Assembly (NCBI GenBank): GCA_017354895.1
Contig: CP071494.1
Coordinates: 1,674,001-1,738,000 of the forward strand
Origin: Podospora comata
Lineage: Eukaryota > Ascomycota > Sordariomycetes > Sordariales > Podosporaceae
Reading direction: 5' to 3'
Length of the DNA: 64,000 bases
Shown: positions 57,080 to 64,000 of the stretch, piece after piece
Layout of the letters: the number at the start of each line of letters is the position of its first letter
How positions within the stretch are numbered: the stretch's first letter is position 1
Position numbers and translations under genes: made by a program
The notes under the pieces: generated by a model
The model's input: the letters and a program-made list of their open reading frames with translations, nothing else
Told to the model about the DNA's origin: nothing
Databases searched by the model: none

Positions 57080-59384
57080 CTAAGCCCCCGGGGGAGGAGG
57101 AGGCGGCAAGTCCATGGGCGGAGGAGGAGGTGCTTCACCCGCAGGCGGAGGGGGTGGTGGGGGAGCTGCGTTGGCGTATTGCTGGATGAGCGCGTTCAAG
57201 CCGCCAGGGAGGCCGGGAGGAGCACCGCCCGGAGGAGGGGGAGGCAAGCTGGGAGGCGCACCGGGCATTCCGGGAGGAGCACCATAGCCGCCGTAGCCAG
57301 GATATCCACCGTAGGCCGCATGTCCACCAGCAGGCTGTTGCCATGGGGCCATCCCAGGAGCCGAAGGTGGCGGAGGGGGAGCACCGTATGAGTTGTGACC
57401 ACCACCACCACTGCCATAATAGCTGTCACCGCCATCGCGACCATCACGTCCACCACGATACCCCCGGTCATCACGATCTCCACGGTCGCCACGGTCATCA
57501 CGATAGTCCCGACCACGGTCTCCGCGATCACGGTCACCACGATCACGGGCCCACGGTGCAGGGCCACCTGAAGGACCGCTGGGAGGACCACCATAACCAC
57601 CACCGCCACCATGGTGGTCATCACGATCGTTGTTGCGAGTACGCCAGGGAGCAGGACCGCCGGTTGGGGCGCTAGGACCGCGGGCCCAAGGCCGCGAATC
57701 ACCACCAGCAGGACCAGTAGGACCGTTGGATCCAGGCCCGGCTTCGATCATGGCAGGAGCAGCACCAGTGCCGCCGAGTTCTTGCATGAGTTGCTGTAGA
57801 ACATGGTTAGCATATGGATATCACCACCGAAAGGGACGCAAGGGCAGAACTCACCTCATACTCGCGATCCACAGCATCGCCGCCGCCGCCGCCGATACGG
57901 CCGGCAGTGCGGTTAGCCATGGGACCATCATTGCGCCAGCTGGCACCGCGCTGTCTATCAGGACAATCACGAGCCATATGCCCAGCATTGCCGCAAACAC
58001 GACAGATGATGTTGGCCGTAAAGTTTTGCTTCTCAGGACAGTCATATTTGCGATGACCGATCTGGCCGCAGTTCTGGCATGCCTGGTTCTCGTCGTCACG
58101 CAGAGTACCGTTCAAGGCGGCAAGCTCACGAAGTTGATTGCGCTTCAGTTCATTTTGACCCTCGGGAATAGACGCAGCCTGTAGCCAACATGTTAGCGGG
58201 TGTCTTCACTCCAGTGCATACGGGGAGGAAAAACTTACAGTCTCAATAATATTGTGAATCAGCTTCTTCGCCTTGTTCACCTTCTCCTCGGTATCGGCCA
58301 TGATGAGACAGTGAAGATCTTCTTCCTGGTTACTGGAGTGAGCGGCGTCAGAACGACCTTTGCCCTCCTTCACGGAGCCCTTGCCGCGAATTGCAATCTT
58401 GGCGCCGGATTCTGTCTCCATCTTCTTGAGGGTATTGCCGCGAGGGCCTATGAGTAAACCGACTTTAATACGGAAAACCTAAGTGTTAGTCATTTGGATA
58501 TCGTGGTACAGCGAGTTAGGTTAGGGCTGGAGTTTAGCATGTAGATGCCCGCAAGGCGCAGCTTCAGGCATTACGCCGACTGAGGTGCCTAGCAAAGCAC
58601 CAATAGCAAGGGAGGGGGTGTGGTTAGAGAGGTTTGAGGGTTAGCAATCATACTGAAGTTAATCTCTGGATAGTCGTTCACAGGCACGTAGACCTTCTCC
58701 TGGGTCTTGGTTGGGCGACGGTAGTCCGAGGGAGGATGGTAGTTGGGGATCGTCTTCATCGCCTTCTCAATCAGCTTGTGGCGTTCGTCTTCGAGCTTCT
58801 TGCGGTAGCGGTATTCGCGGGTATTGACACGGCGACCATGGTTGTCGTATTGGGGCGCAGGGGAGGGCGATCTAGGATAGTGGGTTAGTATTTGAGATTG
58901 AGGACGGAATAGCATGGTAAAACACACCTGTCTCCATCAGCAGGAACGACGTCGTCGATCTTGAGTTTCTGTGTGATCTCCTCGATACGGAGGTGGAGAG
59001 TGTATGCCTCGAGCTGCTCGCTGGTCATGTTCGCGACGATGGCAGTGGGAAGACCCATCAAGCCAGCGGCCTTGTTCTCGGTCGCCTCGCCCCAGCGGTT
59101 TCTCTTCTTGCGACGTCTCGGACCATCATCATTGTTACCTGGACAAGTTAAGTTAGCATTAAATTATCATTAGCAAAGGTAGGGTGAGAGTATGGAAACT
59201 TACCACGCTCAGGGCTTCGGCCACGCTTCACGTCGCGATCTCCATTCGTAACAGATCCGTTGTTGGAGGCCGGGGGAGGACTGAAAGTGCTGTTGTCGTT
59301 GCCATCGCCATCGCCGTGCAAGCGACGGGTTTTCCCCAAGGGAATATTGTTGGAACCGGTGATTCCTTGATTTCTCCACGACAT
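57080..59384 (-). CDS. BBP: Branchpoint-bridging protein (SF1/BBP homologue)
   Basis: Complement of six exons: 59204-59384, 58928-59138, 58654-58871, 58239-58462, 57855-58178 and 57080-57793; 623 residues. The start [15 protein letters not shown] is typical. Next come an SF1-type helix-hairpin ([17 protein letters not shown]), a QUA1-like segment, and a KH domain with [15 protein letters not shown] and basic loop [11 protein letters not shown]. Two CCHC zinc knuckles ([28 protein letters not shown]) follow, then a Pro/Gly/Asp-Arg-rich tail of about 230 residues. BBP binds the intron branch site in early spliceosomes and bridges to U2AF and U1. The third intron (191 bp) splits the KH domain and needs an AAAG acceptor to restore [12 protein letters not shown]; an earlier TAG acceptor would shift the frame. 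The stop is TAG, with another TAG two codons on. Confidence 0.95.
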
Positions 59385-59771
59385 CTTGACGCTTGTGCTG
59401 ATTCTGCAGAGTTGTTGATGTTTAGGATAGGTTTACCTGAGGCGAAGTTTTGTCGCATCTCGATCTTGTCAGGAAACTGTCCACCTAACGCTAGCCCGAT
59501 TGAGGCTGAGTGGCGCTACACGTGATTGGGCGGCGCGCGTTCATATGGGCCCACTTATGTGGAGGGATCCCGATTCATATACGGCTTCTGGATGGGCAAT
59601 GAATTGATGTTGTTGTTGAAGATATGAAAATGTTGACTCTGTACCAAGTCTGAAAAAGTCTATTTGTTTGATTTCATAGCTCGATATTCACTTCCATCAA
59701 CAACCCTTACAGCCCTCATCTTACAGCCTACTTCCTTTCCCTAACGCTCCCACCAACTTCCACGCCCTCCC
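59385..59771. promoter_or_regulatory. BBP promoter and GST 3' flank
   Basis: 387 bp between two minus-strand genes. It contains no open frame of note. Confidence 0.45.
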
Positions 59772-60752
59772 TCACTTCTTAGCATCAGCCTTCATCCCCG
59801 CCTGCACCCAAGCCTTGCTCTTCTCCGCCTCCTTCTCCAGCTCCTCCTCACTCTTATTCTTCATATCAAAAGCCGTATGCGGACTCGGCACATGCCTCCC
59901 CTTCTCCACCCCGGGCCTCTCCAACAACCTATGCAGCCACGCCTCCAGCTTGGGAAACTCATCCAGACTCACCCCAGCCCAGTGATGAGCAGCCACCCAC
60001 CCCCAACAAGCAAAATCCGCAATCGTAGCCCGATCCCCCACCAAATAATCCCCCTTCTCAAGCTGCCTCTCCATCACCGAATACAGCCGTCTCGTCTCAT
60101 TCTGATACCGATCAATCCCGTACTGGATCTTCTCGGGGGCATACCGGAAGAAGTGGTTTGCCTGACCTTGCATAGGCCCTGTCATCAAACACCATTAGCA
60201 TCAACTCATCCATCTCCTTCTTCTCACTGTCATATAACTCACCCAGCCCTCCCATCTGCCAATGCAGCCAATTATTCACCTCGTACCCCTCCTTACTCCC
60301 CCTCGGGTACGAAACCTTGTGCTCGGTATCATACCTATCCACCAAATACTGCATGATACTCCCGCTCTCAAAAAGGTTAATCGGCGTGCCATCCGGGAGG
60401 GTGTCCGTCAGGGCAGGAATCCGCCCATTGGGGTTGATTTCCAAGAACCAAGGCTCCTATCGCTTCCACATCAACATCACATTTACCCTACCTTATGTGA
60501 GCGGAGGGGGGAACATACCTTCTGCTCATTCTTACCAAAAGAAATGGGCGTCACCTTGTAAGGCAACCCAAGTTCTTCGAGAAGGATGGACACCTTGATT
60601 CCGTTGGGTGTACCAACAGTGTAAAGGTGAATGTTGCTGTTGTTCGACGCCATCTTGGATGTAAAGTTCCGTAAGAAAGTTTTGGGATGAGTCTTGGTCA
60701 AGTGGGAGGCGAGCTGGGAAATGCGCTGCATTGATGGGGAGGGGTCAGTCAT
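59772..60752 (-). CDS. Glutathione S-transferase, Ure2/YfcG-like class
   Basis: Complement of exons 60519-60752, 60243-60456 and 59772-60178; introns of 62 and 64 bp; 284 residues. The thioredoxin-like half has [22 protein letters not shown], the TPNGxKV signature of the Ure2p/YfcG class, then [11 protein letters not shown] and the glutathione-binding [13 protein letters not shown]. The helical half has [20 protein letters not shown] and [18 protein letters not shown], the conserved N-capping Asp motif. Such enzymes act as glutathione-dependent disulfide oxidoreductases or transferases in detoxification. An extra 33 residues ([16 protein letters not shown]...) before MASNNSNIH are Ser/Thr/Arg/Lys-rich without acidic residues after position 3, consistent with mitochondrial import. 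The downstream ATG at 60653 would give a 251-residue cytosolic enzyme. The stop is TGA. Confidence 0.92.
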
Positions 60753-62085
60753 TTTCTTTACAACAGCAGCAGTTCTCTTATATATACACGGAAGTATATT
60801 GTGGGATTGTGCAACGCAAGGTAGGTTTGATGAGAAGGGATGATGTGGGCACTGGTGTAACACTCACTAAAGCTCAGGTTAGAAATCCACTGCTCCTATT
60901 TTACAAATCAAGCCGCAGTTAAGTGAAGCTCGGTTCGGGAGTATGCTACCGAGGACTAGTTTCAAATGTATGTACTCTCCAAAATAGAAAGAGAGGGGAA
61001 GAATTTGAGTGGGGGTTGTTGAACAAGATGATGGGGTTTATTAATCCTCTCATCAACACTTTCACGAAGATGCTACAAATAGGCGATGCCAGTCCGCTAG
61101 TCAATGATGACGAATCGACCCTCTCAGAAGCCGGATCGACAATTGCGCCGTCTGCCGTACCATCGATCTCATGAAAGAAATGGAACAGGCTGGTGGTTGA
61201 CTAGAGAGGTTGAGAGGTTCGATTTGTAATGCCCCACCTACATCGGGAACAAGTGTTGCGGGGAAGACGCTTGCCGAATGTCAACGACTCGCTCTCCATG
61301 AAAGGGAAAATAAGGGCGCGGTAAACATTCAGCATTCCGAGAATCCGCTGTTAATAGTGGCTTATTGGCTGAACTGTATAAAGCTTCTCGATGCTATCTC
61401 AACGGCAGCCTGCCTGGTTGTGTCTCGGTAAAGTTGACTGCCGAGGCTGACATGCCCATCAATGTCCAGTGACATCATCCACAAAACAATTCATTGTAGA
61501 CCCGAGTCTGAGCAATTCTGCAACGCTGGCTTTCGAGCTGGTCAATATATCTCAACGCACGTCGCAACCTCTGTCAGTATCAAGCATATATACCTCAATT
61601 GTGTTCCAGGAAGCTTCTACTCCCCATCAAACCTACAACCAACAACTCTGTTCACCCGCCCCCAAACTCTACCTTCTTTTTCAACTTTTCTCTCTCCAAC
61701 CGACCCCCATCTTGCCCCCTCGGGCCAGAAAAGAAGAAACCCCCGAATCATGCCCATAATTCGTGGGGTCTTAAAAATAGAAATACTAAAAAACTTGTAG
61801 CCGACGAGATCTCCCCAGCTCTGACAACTGTATACTGTTTGTACTCCAGTCCGCCGGCCCTCTTTGCTGCCGGCCCAATATAGTAAAGACAATGATTCAT
61901 GGTATCATTCATAACACAACGCCCCGTCACCGCCTGCCTGCCTGCCATATGCCCCTGGCCCACCCACCAAATCCATCCAAGGGCTCCCATCCAAACCAGA
62001 AGCAAAAAGGTGGTCCTTCTCAACATCATATACACACAGAAGAAAAGAAACATCAAAAAAGGAAATGGGATCATTATGACGCTCT
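60753..62085. other. Intergenic 1.3 kb
   Basis: GST promoter and kinesin 3' flank. Short frames only. The 61.45-61.80 kb stretch is CT/CA-rich like a leader but leads to no gene. Confidence 0.45.
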
Positions 62086-64000
62086 TTAATAGTCGGTTGC
62101 CCGGTCCTTGACAAGCTTCTTCGTCGACTTGGCCGTACCGATATGGGTGTTGTGCACCTGAGCCATGTTAGTGATTGTCGTAAACCTTTATTGAGAGATG
62201 TGGTACTAACCTTGGTGGCGAACCGCAAACTCGTGATTGTCTCCTTCAGATGGGCCTCTAGTGGGCTGACCATAACAAACATGAGCGTCTTGGAGTTCCC
62301 GCTGAGCGAGTACTGCAAGAGATGCGTCAACTTGGAGTTGCGGTATGGGACGTGGCCTGACCCGCGTCCCAGAGCCTCGATAACATCGCCGAGGCATGCC
62401 AAGCTCTTGTTGATGTTCTGCGTTTCCCTCATGCGCTCGCCCTCGGCTTGAGAATGCTTCAAACGTTCGGAACCAGCAAGATCCACCAGGTTGAGAGTGC
62501 CTTCGCAACGCTCGTTGGTGGCCGAGTTCTCACCTACCAGCTTCAGAATGAAGACGGAATGCGAGCGCGAAGATCTCTCGTTTGCCTTGGTAGCGGCAAC
62601 GCTGCGGTTGTTCTGGGCTTGCTTGAGCATCATCTCGACCTTATCGGGTAAGTCAAGCGCCACTGTCTTGCAGTTGAGAACTGTAGTCTGCTTGCGGCTG
62701 TCGTCGTGGCGGATTTCGAGTCTCTTCTTTCCATCCGACTCTCTGCCAGGCGTGAGCAGATCGTGGAGCTCTTCGTTGTACACTTCGACAAAACTACCCT
62801 CCATCGTATATGTCCATGACTTCTCCTTCAACTTCGTAATCGTCTCGTAAATCATGTGGGTGGCTCTGGGAATCATGCCATCGGGCGAGGACATGGTATA
62901 GGTCTTGCCGGATCCTGTTTGACCGTAGCAGAAGATGCAGACATTGTAGCCGTCAAGAGCGCTCTGCACGAGCTGCGAAATTTCTCCAAAGATCTCCTCG
63001 TTGTGGACCGCTGGGGAAAACACACGATCAAACTCGAATGGGACTACCTTTCGGCTTACCATGCCCATGCTGTTCTTCTCTTCTTGGGTGACGTCGATCT
63101 GAGCCGATGTCTTCTCGTCAGGGAAGCCGATTTGGGCTGGGTTGCCTTCCGAATTCCCAAGCACGGGGCGTACTCTGCACATCACACGGATGTTGCCCTT
63201 TAGCTCTTGATACTTGTTGAACAGAACCCGGCGCTCCGTCTCCTCCTTGATCAACTTCTCGCGAGCTTCCTCAGCGACCCGCAAAGCATCCTGCAGCCGG
63301 GCCTCCATATGAGCAAACGAGTCTGATTGTTGCTTGCTGTCGGATTCCAGGAATTCGATCTTGGCATTAAGGCCTCGTAATCGGTCCTCCAAAGTCATAT
63401 TTGCCGTCGACATCTCGGTCAGTTTCTGCTGAAGGTTACCCTTGACCGTCTGTTCCCGGTCCAAGTCCAGCTTAAGGCCTTCCATAAGGGACCGTAATTC
63501 CTGGATCTGGCGGTCTTTTCGGAGGACTTCCAGATTCATGTCCTCCTGTTTTGACCCCAACTTGGCCCGTAGCTCCTCCAGCTCTTTTGAGTTTTGGGCC
63601 TGTCGGTCCTTCATTTCCGCTCGGTATTGTCTCTCCATTGCCTCCAAAGCCTGTTGGTGTTCCCACTTCATCTGTTCGACCTCGGCCTTGAACCCTCGCT
63701 TGATTTCTTCGACGTCGTGTTGATGCTCTCGTGACTTGTCCTGGAGTTCGTATTTGTGCTTTTGCCGCTCGCTCTCGAACTGTAGGATTAATGACTGCTT
63801 TTCTTGCTGCATGGAGAGGTTGTCATGTTGCAAAGAGCTGATCTGTCCCTGTAGTTGTGCAGTTTGGTCCATCAACCGTTGTTGCTCACGTTCAAGATCA
63901 CTCGCTAGAACAGCACGTTAGTCCCCAACTCTGGATATCACTCCGCCAAACTTACCCCTATTCTTCGCAAACTGAATAGCCTCCTCGAGGGCTTTTCTGT
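62086..64000 (-). CDS. klpA: Kinesin-14 (C-terminal motor, KlpA/Kar3-like), 5' end outside the window
   Basis: Complement of exons 62086-62157, 62211-63904 and 63956 to beyond 64000; introns of 53 and 51 bp. The visible 602 residues begin within the coiled-coil stalk (Glu/Gln/Lys heptads to about 63.2 kb). The kinesin-14 neck-motor junction ELKGNIRVMCRVRP follows, then the P-loop GQTGSGKT, switch I ANERSSRSHS and switch II DLAGSER; the end is KKLVKDRATDY after splicing. The neck N-terminal to the motor marks a minus-end-directed kinesin of the spindle. The last exon (VHNTHIGTAKSTK...) is only 72 nt and was found through a GTTAGT donor and CAG acceptor; without it the frame would read on into noise. 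The exon at the window edge (RKALEEAIQFAKNR) continues the stalk upstream. The stop is TAA. Confidence 0.95.

Overview
This window comes from the nuclear genome of a filamentous ascomycete, most likely Sordariomycetes and probably Sordariales. Genes lie on both strands, introns are mostly 50-75 bp with GTAAGT-like donors, coding third positions are GC-rich, and the proteins are typical of the group: an HSP90 ending in MEEVD, a C-terminal-motor kinesin-14, a branchpoint-bridging protein, a vacuolar M28 protease, a Pth11/SAT4-type 7TM protein and a dually startable FKBP. There is no CRISPR array, recognisable transposon, rRNA or tRNA, and no obvious RIP-mutated block.

Layout. 0.8-7.0 kb (+): a 2041-residue scaffold with a DH-like (RhoGEF) region, PH-like folds and a tandem DDGIRVxP array. 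7.9-9.7 kb (-): secreted BBE-type flavin oxidase. 12.3-13.6 kb (+): 7TM rhodopsin-like protein. 14.9-15.4 kb (-): doubtful small gene. 17.3-19.6 kb (-): membrane-anchored DCR2-like metallophosphoesterase with a repeat-filled 559-bp intron. 21.6-26.1 kb (-): 1509-residue disordered protein with a C-terminal methyltransferase-like domain. 26.1-36.1 kb: about 10 kb without a convincing gene, ending in a 21-bp-periodic tandem array and a 12-bp array. 36.1-38.4 kb (-): HSP90. 41.2-46.4 kb: FKBP (+), flavin-reductase-like protein (-), mitoribosomal bL31m (+), retromer nexin VPS5 (-). 47.0-50.9 kb: divergent pair TAF5 (-) and MED11 (+). 51.5-52.1 kb (-): secreted PAN/apple-like protein. 53.1-56.3 kb (-): vacuolar membrane protease. 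57.1-59.4 kb (-): branchpoint-bridging protein. 59.8-60.8 kb (-): Ure2/YfcG-like glutathione transferase. 62.1-64.0 kb (-): kinesin-14, cut by the window edge.

Most genes are housekeeping (chaperones, transcription initiation, splicing, endosomal sorting, vacuolar proteolysis, microtubule transport). They do not form a biosynthetic cluster.

The most interesting signal is at stop codons. Several genes end in TAG and then stay open in the same frame for 55-102 codons. In the DH-scaffold gene and MED11 the sequence after TAG holds internal repeats that differ almost only at synonymous sites, and MED11's extension carries four SUMO-consensus motifs. After TAG, VPS5 continues as a Ser/Arg/Gly-rich tail. 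Sordariomycetes are known to carry out sexual-stage A-to-I mRNA editing that prefers a 5' U and turns UAG stops into UGG. I infer that these are stop-loss editing (or readthrough) candidates. This needs RNA data to confirm. The 21-bp array and the repeat-filled DCR2 intron are the other structures that ordinary annotation would miss.
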